A stretch of DNA of 64,000 nucleotides from JAIBJN01 sp963839745 (GTDB lineage Bacteria; Actinomycetota; Thermoleophilia; Gaiellales; Gaiellaceae): contig CAWIWC010000010.1 of assembly GCA_963839745.1 (NCBI GenBank), forward strand, positions 310,001 through 374,000, given 5' to 3'. Numbering within the stretch: position 1 is the first letter of the stretch; every line of letters begins with the position of its first letter. Of this stretch, positions 31,859-39,739 are shown one piece after another. A program made the position numbers and the translations under genes. Below the pieces are notes generated by a model. It did not search any database. It had not been told where the DNA came from and saw nothing but the letters and a program-made list of their open reading frames with translations.

Positions 31859-33027
31859 GAGCGGACCGCCTCGCGGGTGCGCACGGCGTCGACGAAGGCG
31901 CGGATGCGGTCGTGGTCCTTGACCCCCGGGGCGAGCTCGAGGCTCCGGCTCGCGTCGACGCACCAGGGCTGGACGGCATCGATGCCCGCCCGCACGTTCT
32001 CAGGCCCCAGGCCGCCGGCGAGGACGACGCGGCCCTCGACCTGCGCGGCGCGCTCCCAGTGGCGCGCGTCCATGCTCAGCCACGGGAGGTCGAGCACGGA
32101 GGCGACGGCCTCTCCGCTCCTGAGCAGGACGCCGTCCCGAGCGCGGTGGCCGTCCTCCTCGGGGTAGAGCTGTGCCAGGTCGGTGCCGACGTCCTCGGCT
32201 TCGCCGACGAAGACGCCGACCGAGAGCATCGTGTCCGGCACCGGAAGCGGAGCCGCGGCGCGGCGAGGGCTCTCGGCGAGGATGAAACCGGCCAGGTCGG
32301 CCCCGGCCTCCGCGGCCGCGGCGACGTCCTCCTCGCGCGTGAGGCCGCACACCTTCACGAGCGGACGGGCGATGAGCTCGGCAAGCGTCGCGCCGGGATC
32401 GTCGGCCCGCATGAGCGTCGAGCCGACGAGGATCGCGTCTGCTCCCGCGAGCTCGGCCTCGGCGCCCTGCGCGCGGTTTCCGATCGCGCTCTCGGCCACG
32501 ATGACGCGGTCGCGCGGAGCCTTGGCGACCAGCTCGAGCTGGGTGCCGCGGTCGATGGCGAACGTCCCCAGGTCGCGTGCGTTGATCCCGATCACGTCCG
32601 CGCCGAGCGCGACGGCGCGCTCGAGCTCGTCCGCATCGTGAGCCTCGACGAGGAGGTCGAGGCCGAGCGTGCGGCCGCCCTCGAGCATGAGGCGCGCCTG
32701 CTCGTCGTCCAGGTCGCGGAGGAGGAGCAGCGCGGCGTCGGCGCCGGCGATGCGTGCCTGGAGCAGGTCTCCCTGGTCGTCGAAGAAGCCCTTGGCGAGG
32801 AGCGGGACGTCGGTCGCGGCCCGCGCGGCTTCGAGATCGGCGAAGGAGCCGCCGAAGCGCTCGTCGACGAGGATCGAGACGGCGGCCGCGCCGCTCTCGC
32901 CGAAGGAGCGGGCGAGCGCGGGCGCGTCGGCGTCGGGCCGCAGATCGCCCGCCGACGGCGAGCGCCGCTTCACCTCGGCGATGGCCCGCAGGCCGGGCTC
33001 GGCCAGCGCGTCCCGGAAGCGCCCCAT
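31855..33027 (-). CDS. trpCF: Fused indole-3-glycerol-phosphate synthase / phosphoribosylanthranilate isomerase
   Basis: One frame of 390 residues encodes two TIM barrels. Residues 1-~220 are IGPS: catalytic lysine in AIAEVKRRSPSAG (Lys20), LLAKGFF, and GINARDLGTF. Residues ~222-390 are PRAI: VKVCGLTR with the catalytic Cys228 and VDASRSLE with the general-acid Asp. Fusion as C-F, as in enterobacteria, is less common in actinobacteria, which mostly have separate trpC and trpF. It carries out two consecutive steps from phosphoribosylanthranilate. It shares a base with the trpD stop and overlaps trpB. Confidence 0.92.
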   Translation of the reverse strand: MGRFRDALAEPGLRAIAEVKRRSPSAGDLRPDADAPALARSFGESGAAAVSILVDERFGGSFADLEAARAATDVPLLAKGFFDDQGDLLQARIAGADAALLLLRDLDDEQARLMLEGGRTLGLDLLVEAHDADELERAVALGADVIGINARDLGTFAIDRGTQLELVAKAPRDRVIVAESAIGNRAQGAEAELAGADAILVGSTLMRADDPGATLAELIARPLVKVCGLTREEDVAAAAEAGADLAGFILAESPRRAAAPLPVPDTMLSVGVFVGEAEDVGTDLAQLYPEEDGHRARDGVLLRSGEAVASVLDLPWLSMDARHWERAAQVEGRVVLAGGLGPENVRAGIDAVQPWCVDASRSLELAPGVKDHDRIRAFVDAVRTREAVRS

Positions 33028-34052
33028 CAGGCCGGCACCTCCTGGCGCGAGAAGGCGATCAGGGCCTCGAGGCGCTCCGCGGCGGTGCCGGAGTCGACGG
33101 CTTCAGCGGCCAGGCGGTAGCCCTCCTCGAGCCCGGCCGCGCGGCCGCCGGCCGCGATCGCGCCCGCCGCGTTGAGGAGCACGGCCTCGCGCTTCGCGCC
33201 GGGCGCCCCGGCGAAGATCTCGTGCACGACCGCGGCGTTCTCCTCGGGCGTCCCGCCCGCGAGCTCGGCAGTAGAGCAGCGCGGGACGCCGAAGTCGGCC
33301 GGGTCGATCTCCCGCTGCTCGACGCGGCCGTCGGTCACCTCGCAGACGAGGTTCGGCCCCGCCGGGGAGAGCTCGTCGATCCCGCCGGCGCCGTGGACGA
33401 CGAACGCGCGGCGTGCGCCGAGGCGGGCCAGGACGGACGCGATCGTCTCCACGAGCTCAGGAGCGTAGACCCCGACGACCTGCGCTCGCGCCCCTGCCGG
33501 GTTTGTGAGCGGGCCGAGCACGTTGAAGACCGTGCGCGTGGCGAGCTCGCGTCGCACCGGGGCGGCGTGGCGCATCGCCGGGTGGTGCGCCTGCGCGAAG
33601 AGGAAGCCGAAGCCGAGCTCGTCGATCGAGCGCTCGATCTGCGGCGGGGTGAGCTCGAGCTTGAAGCCGAGCGCCTCGAGGACGTCGGCGGAGCCCGACG
33701 CCGAGGAGACCGCGCGGTTGCCGTGCTTGGCCACGCCGGCGCCCGCTGCCGCGGCCACGAGTGCCGCCGCGGTGGAGATGTTGAACGTTCGCGCGCCGTC
33801 GCCGCCGGTCCCCGCGGTGTCGACGAGGTCCGAGCGCTTCGGCCGCACCGAGAGGACGTGCTCGCGCATGGCCTCGGCGCAGCCGGCGATCTCGTCCGGC
33901 GTCTCGCCCTTGAGGCGCAGCGCGACGAGGAAGCCGCCCATCTGCGCCGGCGTCGCCTCGCCGCCCATGATCAGGTTCATGACCTCGCGCGCCTCGGCCT
34001 GGGTGAGGTCGTGCCCGTCGAGCAGCCGCGCAAGCGCGTCCTGGATGGTCAT
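33027..34052 (-). CDS. trpD: Anthranilate phosphoribosyltransferase
   Basis: Protein of 341 residues, standard TrpD length, transferring phosphoribose from PRPP to anthranilate. It has the PRPP loop DTAGTGGDGARTFNIS (GTGGD), KHGNRAVSSASGSADVLEALG and FLFAQAHHPAMR. Magnesium-binding residues near the ELAGGTPEEN segment are in place. The start overlaps trpG by four bases. The window has one trpD, no fused trpGD. Confidence 0.95.
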   Translation of the reverse strand: MTIQDALARLLDGHDLTQAEAREVMNLIMGGEATPAQMGGFLVALRLKGETPDEIAGCAEAMREHVLSVRPKRSDLVDTAGTGGDGARTFNISTAAALVAAAAGAGVAKHGNRAVSSASGSADVLEALGFKLELTPPQIERSIDELGFGFLFAQAHHPAMRHAAPVRRELATRTVFNVLGPLTNPAGARAQVVGVYAPELVETIASVLARLGARRAFVVHGAGGIDELSPAGPNLVCEVTDGRVEQREIDPADFGVPRCSTAELAGGTPEENAAVVHEIFAGAPGAKREAVLLNAAGAIAAGGRAAGLEEGYRLAAEAVDSGTAAERLEALIAFSRQEVPA

Positions 34053-34612
34053 CGCCTGCCCTCCAGGAAGTTGCGGCCGAGCAGCGGCCCGTCGGGCGTC
34101 AGCACCGACTCCGGGTGGAACTGGATCCCGACGACGGGGAGCTCACGGTGCCTCACGGCCATCACCTCGCCGTCGTCCGAGGTCGCGCAGACCTCCAGCT
34201 CGTCCGGCACGCGGGTGGCGGCGAGCGAGTGGTAGCGGCCGCCCTCGAGCGGGTCGGGCGCGCCCTCGAAGATCCCCTGGCCGTCGTGCGAGATCGCGCT
34301 CGCCTTCCCGTGGAGGAGCCGGTGCGCCTGGCCGACCTCGCCTCCGAAGGCGGCGACGATCGCCTGGTGGCCGAGGCAGACGCCGAGAGTCGGCACGCGC
34401 GGGCCGAGCCGGCGCACGATCTCGACGGTCGCGCCCGCGTCCTCGGGGCGGCCGGGGCCGGGGGAGATGACGAGCTGGCTCGGCGCCATCCGCTCAGCCT
34501 CGTCCGCGTCGATCGCGTCGTTGCGGATGACCGTCACCTCGGCGCCGAGCTCCTGGAAGAGGTGCGCGAGGTTGTAGGTGAAGCTGTCGTAGTTGTCGAC
34601 GAGGAGGATCAC
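34049..34612 (-). CDS. trpG: Anthranilate synthase glutamine amidotransferase
   Basis: Class I amidotransferase of 187 residues supplying ammonia to TrpE. GTG 34612 gives the expected N-terminus ILLVDNYDSFTYNL. The nucleophile is the Cys in TLGVCLGHQAI, and the His-Glu partner is GIQFHPESV. An extended reading frame upstream is antisense to trpE and is not used. Overlaps of four bases with trpE and trpD. It could also serve para-aminobenzoate synthesis, as in organisms with a single shared PabA/TrpG. Confidence 0.94.
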   Translation of the reverse strand: MILLVDNYDSFTYNLAHLFQELGAEVTVIRNDAIDADEAERMAPSQLVISPGPGRPEDAGATVEIVRRLGPRVPTLGVCLGHQAIVAAFGGEVGQAHRLLHGKASAISHDGQGIFEGAPDPLEGGRYHSLAATRVPDELEVCATSDDGEVMAVRHRELPVVGIQFHPESVLTPDGPLLGRNFLEGRR

Positions 34613-35859
34613 GCTGGTGTTCCTCCATTGTGCTCTGCGTCCGCGAGCGCCGCCTCCAGCGCGGCGAGCTTGCGCAGGCACTCCTCGTGCTCCGCGGCAG
34701 GGTCGGAGTCGGCCACGATCCCCGCGCCTGCCTGGAGGCGCGCGAGGCCGTCGGCGAGGATGACCGTGCGGATGGCGATGCACGTGTCCATCGACCCGTC
34801 CGGCAGGGCGTAGCCGACGGCGCCGGCGTAGGGCCCGCGGCGGTGCCCCTCGAGCTCGGAGATGATCTGCATCGCGCGTACCTTGGGGGCCCCGGAGACG
34901 GTGCCGGCCGGGAAGCACGCGCGCAGGAGGTCGAAGGCGGTGCGGTCGGGAGCCAGCTCGCCCGCGACCTCGGAGACGAGATGCGTGACGTGCGAGTAGC
35001 GCTCGGCCTCGAGGAAGCGGACGACGCGCACGGTGCCGGCCTCGCAGACGCGCGAGAGGTCGTTGCGGCCGAGGTCGACGAGCATCACGTGCTCGGCCTT
35101 GTCCTTCTCGGATGCGAGCAGCTCCTCGGCGTCGCCCTCGCCGGGCGTCGTCGTCCCGGCGATCGGGTTCAGGGACGCGCGCGAGCCCTCGAGCTTGACG
35201 AGGGTCTCCGGGGAAGAGCCGACGAGCGAGATCCCGTCGAGCTCGAGGAGAAAGTGGTAGGGCGAGGGGTTGATGCGCCGCAGCGAGCGGTAGATGGAGA
35301 GCGGCGTGGCGCTCGTCGGTCGCTCGGCACGCTGGGAGAGGACGATCTGGAAGGCGTCGCCCGCGCGGATGTGCTCCTTGGCGCGCCTGACACCGTCCTC
35401 GTAGGCCTCGCGCGACGGGAACCGCTCCATCGGCCCGGATTGGCCGGCGGCCGCGGGCTCCGCGGCGAGCGGGCCGTTGAAGCGCGCCGCCACCTCGGCC
35501 GGATCGCCCACGAGCACCTCGGCGAGGCTGGCCGCGTGGTCGAAGCGGACGAGCGTGGAGGCGACGACGAAGCGGCTCTCGGGCAGGTCGGGCCCCGTGG
35601 ACGGAAGTGGCACCGTCGGCTCGAGCTTGGCGATGTGGTCGTAGCCGAGGTAGCCGACGACGGGACGGCCGGCCGCCACTTCCTGCTCTGCCTCCTCGAA
35701 GGTCACGATCCGCGCCCCGGTGCCGAGGAGGCTGTGCCTCCCCAGGCGGCCCTTCTCCACGGACTCGAGCAGGAAGCCGGCGCGCTCGCCCGCGCGCAGC
35801 CGGAGGTAGGCCCCCAGCGGGGTGATCAGGTCGGCGTGTATCTCGGGAGCAACAGTCAT
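34609..35859 (-). CDS. trpE: Anthranilate synthase component I
   Basis: Chorismate-using enzyme of 416 residues, shorter than the ~500-residue norm, mainly through a reduced N-terminal lobe. The C-terminal catalytic core is complete: QIVLSQR, SPETLVKLEG, PIAGTTTPGEGDAEE, HVMLVDLGRNDLSRV, and FPAGTVSGAPKVRAM with GAGIVADSDPAAEHEE. The N-terminal tryptophan-sensing LLES motif is visible (FLLESVEKGR), so feedback inhibition is likely. It is the first structural gene of the operon, 65 bases after the leader peptide, with the attenuator between. Confidence 0.94.
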   Translation of the reverse strand: MTVAPEIHADLITPLGAYLRLRAGERAGFLLESVEKGRLGRHSLLGTGARIVTFEEAEQEVAAGRPVVGYLGYDHIAKLEPTVPLPSTGPDLPESRFVVASTLVRFDHAASLAEVLVGDPAEVAARFNGPLAAEPAAAGQSGPMERFPSREAYEDGVRRAKEHIRAGDAFQIVLSQRAERPTSATPLSIYRSLRRINPSPYHFLLELDGISLVGSSPETLVKLEGSRASLNPIAGTTTPGEGDAEELLASEKDKAEHVMLVDLGRNDLSRVCEAGTVRVVRFLEAERYSHVTHLVSEVAGELAPDRTAFDLLRACFPAGTVSGAPKVRAMQIISELEGHRRGPYAGAVGYALPDGSMDTCIAIRTVILADGLARLQAGAGIVADSDPAAEHEECLRKLAALEAALADAEHNGGTPA

Positions 35860-35867
35860 GGCAAACG

Positions 35868-35891
35868 AAAAAGACCCTCCTGGCGGGGGTC
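35868..35891 (-). terminator. Intrinsic terminator in the trp leader (attenuator)
   Basis: On the minus strand GACCCCC (35891-35885) folds back on GGAGGGTC (35880-35873) around GCCA, followed by TTTTT (35872-35868). It stands nine bases before the trpE start and after the leader peptide, the classical position of a trp attenuator. Confidence 0.75.
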
Positions 35892-35894
35892 CTC

Positions 35895-35950
35895 GAGCGG
35901 AGCGGGGTGTTCGAGCCTCTGGCCTAGCAGGCGACGCTCCCGCTCCGCTC
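35895..35950 (-). promoter_or_regulatory. 12-bp perfect stem in the trp leader, candidate antiterminator/pause hairpin
   Basis: On the RNA, GAGCGGAGCGGG (35950-35939), inside the leader peptide just after its Trp codons, pairs exactly with CCCGCTCCGCTC (35906-35895), right before the terminator. A second possible pairing, CCTGGCG at the last Trp codon with CGCCAGG in the terminator loop, would compete with the terminator. Confidence 0.6.
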
Positions 35951-35989
35951 GCGGCGCCAGGCCCACCAGGTGCGGACGGGGGGAGTCAT
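35924..35989 (-). CDS. trpL: trp operon leader peptide, 21 aa with W-W-A-W
   Basis: ATG 35989 to TAG 35924 encodes a 21-residue peptide containing TWWAWRRERSG: three tryptophans at positions 8, 9 and 11. It is preceded by a good promoter and followed by a 12-bp stem and a T-tailed terminator, then trpE. A ribosome stalled for charged tRNA-Trp at these codons would change leader folding and allow read-through. The -10 hexamer ends nine bases before the ATG and there is no ribosome binding site, so the leader is probably leaderless itself. Confidence 0.8.
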   Translation of the reverse strand: MTPPVRTWWAWRRERSGSVAC

Positions 35990-35998
35990 CTTGCGCGG

Positions 35999-36028
35999 AG
36001 CGTAGGCGACTCCGGCCGTTTGCGTCAA
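35999..36028 (-). promoter_or_regulatory. trp operon promoter TTGACG-18-TACGCT
   Basis: On the minus strand TTGACG (36028-36023) and TACGCT (36004-35999) are 18 bases apart, and the leader ATG follows nine bases later. This is one of the two best two-box promoters in the window. The divergent DUF4389 gene starts only 93 bases from trpL. Confidence 0.75.
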
Positions 36029-36067
36029 GGCCGGGGCCAGCGCCCGACACCTGTCCGGCGCTGCACG

Positions 36068-36073
36068 GATAAT
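36068..36073 (+). promoter_or_regulatory. -10 (GATAAT) for DUF4389 gene, leaderless
   Basis: GATAAT ends eight bases before ATG 36082. It is back to back with the trp promoter. Confidence 0.45.
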
Positions 36074-36081
36074 CACGGCCG

Positions 36082-37398
36082 ATGGAGCCGCATCCGATTC
36101 GGATGGTGGTGGAGGACGACCTGGAGCGGTCGCGCCTGACCGTCTTCTTCCGGCTCCTGCTCGCCATCCCGCACATCATCTGGCTGATCCTGTGGGGGAT
36201 CGCCGTGTTCTTCGTGGCGATCCTGAGCTGGTTCATCGTGCTCTTCACGGCCCGGCTCCCGCAGTCGCTGCACGATTTCTCGTCCGCGTACATCCGCTAC
36301 GCCACGCACGTCTACGGCTACGTGCTGCTCGCGGCGAGCCCGTTCCCGGGCTTCACCGGCGCGGAGGGCTCGTATCCCATCGACCTCGAGATCGACGCCC
36401 CGGCGCGCCAGTCGCGCTGGAAGACGGCCTTCCGCATCATCCTGGCGTTCCCCGCGCTTTTCCTCACCGCCGCGCTCGTGAACGGCTGGGGAGGGGGAGG
36501 GGGCAGTAGCAGCGCCTCCGGCGGGTCCGAGGAGGCGTACTACTGGAACGGGTTCCTCGGCCTTGCCTTCACGATCGCCTTCTTCGCCTGGTTCGCCTGC
36601 ATGGTGAAGGCGCGGATGCCGAACGGCTTCCGCGACGCGCTCGCCTACGCGCTGCGCTACTCCGCCCAGACCTACGGCTACCTGGTCTTCCTCACCGACC
36701 GGTACCCGTATGCGGACCCCCGACAGAACCCGGTGCCGACCCCGCCGCCGCCCCGTCCGATCGCGCTTTCGGCGGACGAGGACCTCCATCGGAGCCGGCT
36801 CACCGTCTTTTTCCGGCTGCTGCTCGCGATCCCACTCTTCGTCTGGCTCCTCCTCTGGACCATCCCCGTGGTCTTCGTGCTCATCATCGGGTGGCTCGCC
36901 GCGATCGCCCTCGGACGCTTCCCGGACCCGTTCCACCGCTTCGTCGGGGCGTACCTCCGGTACACGATCCACGTGCTCGCGTTCGTGACCCTCGTCGCCA
37001 ACCCGTTCCCTGGCTTCACCGGAACGCCGGGCACGTACCCGGTGGACCTGCACATCGATCCGCCCGAGCGGCAGAGCCGCTGGACGATCCTGTTCCGGTC
37101 GGTGCTCGTCTTCCCCGCGATCGCAGTCGAGTCGGCCCTGAGTATTGCGCTCTGGATCGCGGCCTTCTTCGCCTGGTTCGCCTCGATGGCGACCGGGCGC
37201 ATGCCGGCGGGCTTCCGCGCGCTCGGCGAGTGGGCGCTCGGCTACTACGGGCAGACCTACGGCTACCTGTATCTCCTCACCGGCACCTATCCCTACAGCG
37301 GCCCGCCCGCAGTCGACGTTCCTGAGGCCGTCGAGGAGGCGGCGCCCGTCGACACATGGCCCGAGCCGCCAGAAGCGCCCTCCTTCTCGGCCTCCTAG
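36082..37398 (+). CDS. Tandem DUF4389 membrane protein
   Basis: Membrane protein of 438 residues made of two copies of one ~190-residue unit. Each unit has SRLTVFFRLLLAIP, two hydrophobic helices, an RY-x-x-x-VY/L-FV segment, NPFPGFTG or SPFPGFTG, YP(I/V)DL-I, RQSRW and FFAWFA-MAxGRMPxGFR-xxYxYGxxYGYxxLLTxxYPY. Unit one is ~8-200 and unit two ~233-425, joined by a Pro-rich linker with a Gly/Ser run. Single-unit homologues exist, so this is an internal duplication. Function is unknown. Its end overlaps the M48 protease start by 43 bases. Confidence 0.85.
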   Translation: MEPHPIRMVVEDDLERSRLTVFFRLLLAIPHIIWLILWGIAVFFVAILSWFIVLFTARLPQSLHDFSSAYIRYATHVYGYVLLAASPFPGFTGAEGSYPIDLEIDAPARQSRWKTAFRIILAFPALFLTAALVNGWGGGGGSSSASGGSEEAYYWNGFLGLAFTIAFFAWFACMVKARMPNGFRDALAYALRYSAQTYGYLVFLTDRYPYADPRQNPVPTPPPPRPIALSADEDLHRSRLTVFFRLLLAIPLFVWLLLWTIPVVFVLIIGWLAAIALGRFPDPFHRFVGAYLRYTIHVLAFVTLVANPFPGFTGTPGTYPVDLHIDPPERQSRWTILFRSVLVFPAIAVESALSIALWIAAFFAWFASMATGRMPAGFRALGEWALGYYGQTYGYLYLLTGTYPYSGPPAVDVPEAVEEAAPVDTWPEPPEAPSFSAS

Positions 37399-38561
37399 CG
37401 CTCGCCGCCCTTCTCGGCGTCGCCGCCTGGACGCTCTGGGACACCGACGTGCCCGAAGGCCTTCGGTTGCCCGAGGTCGAGGCTTCGGCCGTCCTGGACG
37501 CCGACCTGCTCGAGGAGGCGCGTGACTTCGAGCGGTTCCTGCGGATCAGCTTCCTCGTCTCGCTCGTCGTCGTCATTGCCGTCTTCGTCGGCTACGCGCG
37601 CTGGGGCGGCAGGTTCGTGCGTGAGTCGGCCGCCGGCCGGATCGGCACCGGGATGCTGCTCGGCATGCTCGGCCTGGCGATCCTCTGGCTCATCCAGACG
37701 CCGTTTGCGCTCGTCGACCACTGGTGGGCGCGCCGGCACGACGTGTCCGAGCTGGGCTACGTGGACTGGCTGATCCTGAACTGGTTCGCGCTCGGCAGCG
37801 AGTTTCTGTTCATCTGCCTCGCGCTTCTGATCGTGATGGGCCTCGCGGGGTGGCTCCGCTTCTGGTGGTGGATCCCGGGCGCCGTCGTCTTCACCGGGCT
37901 CGTCGCCCTGTTCACCTTCGTGAGCCCGTACCTGATCCCGGCGCAGGAGGAGCCGCCGCCGTGGGTCGTCGAGGACGCGAACGAGCTCGCCGCGAAACAG
38001 GGTCTCCCGGAGATCCCCGTACAGGTGCAGGTCGTGGAGTCGTGGGAAGCGCCGAACGCCGCCGCGACGGGCCTCGGGCCGACCCGGCGGATCATCCTCT
38101 GGGACACCATGCTCTTCAGCTTCAGCGAGGACGAGATCCGCGTCGTGCTCGGCCACGAGCTCGGGCATCACTCCGCCAACCACCTCTGGAAGAACATCGG
38201 CTGGTACGCGCTCTTCGCGTTTCCCGGCGCCCTCGCGATCGCGCTGATCACGCGCAGACGGGGAGGGATGCGTGAGCCCCTGGCCGTTCCCCTGGCGCTG
38301 CTCGTCTTCGTCGTGCTCCAGACGCTCGCCCTCCCGCTTCAGAACGCGATCACCCGGCACATGGAAGAGGAGGCCGACTGGATCGCGCTCGAGACGACCC
38401 AGGATCCCGACGGCGCCCGCAACCTCTTCCAGGGCTTCGCGCGGGAAGCCCTGCTCGATCCCGATCCTCCCTGGTGGTCGTACCACCTGACGGAGACCCA
38501 CCCGGTGATCGTCGATCGCGTGGCGATGGCCGAGGCGTGGCGTGACCGGCGGGAACGCTAG
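37356..38561 (+). CDS. M48 family membrane metalloprotease (Ste24/HtpX-like)
   Basis: Integral membrane zinc protease of 401 residues. It has about six hydrophobic helices, the HEXXH motif in VVLGHELGHHSANH (near residues 266-270) and the downstream third ligand in MEEEADWIAL. WETxNAxATG-like VVESWEAPNAAATGLG precedes the active site, as in CAAX prenyl protease 1/Ste24 relatives that cut membrane peptides. The ATG at 37356 lies inside the DUF4389 gene, so the two are coupled; the pair may act in membrane quality control. Confidence 0.87.
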   Translation: MARAARSALLLGLLALAALLGVAAWTLWDTDVPEGLRLPEVEASAVLDADLLEEARDFERFLRISFLVSLVVVIAVFVGYARWGGRFVRESAAGRIGTGMLLGMLGLAILWLIQTPFALVDHWWARRHDVSELGYVDWLILNWFALGSEFLFICLALLIVMGLAGWLRFWWWIPGAVVFTGLVALFTFVSPYLIPAQEEPPPWVVEDANELAAKQGLPEIPVQVQVVESWEAPNAAATGLGPTRRIILWDTMLFSFSEDEIRVVLGHELGHHSANHLWKNIGWYALFAFPGALAIALITRRRGGMREPLAVPLALLVFVVLQTLALPLQNAITRHMEEEADWIALETTQDPDGARNLFQGFAREALLDPDPPWWSYHLTETHPVIVDRVAMAEAWRDRRER

Positions 38562-38571
38562 CCCCCGTTGG

Positions 38572-38577
38572 TAGGCT
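38572..38577 (+). promoter_or_regulatory. -10 (TAGGCT) for thiolase, leaderless
   Basis: TAGGCT ends seven bases before ATG 38585, ten bases after the protease stop. No ribosome binding site is seen. Confidence 0.4.
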
Positions 38578-38584
38578 GATTTCA

Positions 38585-39736
38585 ATGGCTCGGTCCGTCA
38601 TCGTCTCGGCTGTTCGTACGCCCTTCGGCAAGCTCGGAGGCGGCCTGCGGGACTACGAGGCGCCCCAGCTCGGGGCGATCGCGATCCGCGGGGCGCTCGA
38701 CCGCGTCGACGTCCGCGACGACGAGGTCGAGTACGTGATCATGGGCCATGTCCTCCAGGGCGGGGCAGGCCAGGCGCCTGCCCGCCAGGCGGCCGTCGGC
38801 GCCGGCCTCCCGAAGGAGGTTCCGAGCGACACCATCAACAAGGTGTGCGCCTCGAGCGTGCGCGCCGTCGAGATCGCCGACCAGATGATCCGCGCCGGCG
38901 ACCACGACGTCATCGTCGCGGGCGGGATGGAGTCGATGTCGAACGCGCCGTACATCCTCAAGCAGGCGCGCTTCGGCTACCGGCTGGGCGACGGAGCCGT
39001 GATCGACCTCATGCTCCACGACGGCCTGGTCTCCTCGTTCGACGGCAAGCACATGGTCGAGCAGGCGTCGTTCGTCTCCCGCGAGCTCGGCATCACGCGC
39101 GAGGAGCAGGACGAGTGGGCTCTTCGCTCGCACCAGCGCGCCGTGGCCGCCGGGGAGTCGGGCAAGTTCGCCGACGAGCTCGTGTCGGTCAACGGCGTCG
39201 AGGCCGACGAGGCGCCGCGCGCCGACACGTCCCTCGAGAAGCTCGCAAGCCTGAAGCCGGTCTTCGACCCCGAGGGGACGACGACCGCCGGCAACGCTCC
39301 CGGCGTCAACGACGGGGCGGGGGCGCTCGTGGTCACGAGCGAGGAGTTCGCGCAGAAGCGCGGGCTCGAGATCCTCGCCACCATCGTCTCCTCGGCGTAC
39401 ATCGCCGACGAGTACGCCTACCTCGCGCGTACGCCTGCGAAGGCGGCGGCCCGAGCGCTCGACAAGGCCGGGAAGACGATCGACGACGTCGAGCGCGTCG
39501 AGATCAACGAGGCCTTCTCGTCGGTGACCGTCAACTCGGTGAAGATGCTCGGCGCCGACCCCGAGAAGGTGAACGTGAACGGCGGCGCCGTCGCGCTCGG
39601 GCACCCGGTGGGCGCCTCGGGCGCGCGCATCCTCGGCACGCTGATCTACGAGCTGCGCCGCAACGGCGGCGGGCTCGGCCTCGCCGCCATCTGCTCGGGC
39701 GGCGGGCAGGGCGACGCCATCCTGCTCGAGGTCTGA
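38585..39736 (+). CDS. Acetyl-CoA C-acyltransferase (thiolase)
   Basis: Thiolase of 383 residues that condenses or cleaves acyl-CoAs. The acyl-accepting Cys88 is in TINKVCASSVRA; the second catalytic centre comprises GHPVGASGAR with the His and AICSGGGQGDA with the second Cys. NEAFSSVTV is the normal NEAF motif. The sequence is nearest to biosynthetic-type acetoacetyl-CoA thiolases. The 3-hydroxyacyl-CoA dehydrogenase at 41064 would be the next enzyme in a C4 pathway. Confidence 0.93.
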   Translation: MARSVIVSAVRTPFGKLGGGLRDYEAPQLGAIAIRGALDRVDVRDDEVEYVIMGHVLQGGAGQAPARQAAVGAGLPKEVPSDTINKVCASSVRAVEIADQMIRAGDHDVIVAGGMESMSNAPYILKQARFGYRLGDGAVIDLMLHDGLVSSFDGKHMVEQASFVSRELGITREEQDEWALRSHQRAVAAGESGKFADELVSVNGVEADEAPRADTSLEKLASLKPVFDPEGTTTAGNAPGVNDGAGALVVTSEEFAQKRGLEILATIVSSAYIADEYAYLARTPAKAAARALDKAGKTIDDVERVEINEAFSSVTVNSVKMLGADPEKVNVNGGAVALGHPVGASGARILGTLIYELRRNGGGLGLAAICSGGGQGDAILLEV

Positions 39737-39739
39737 CCG

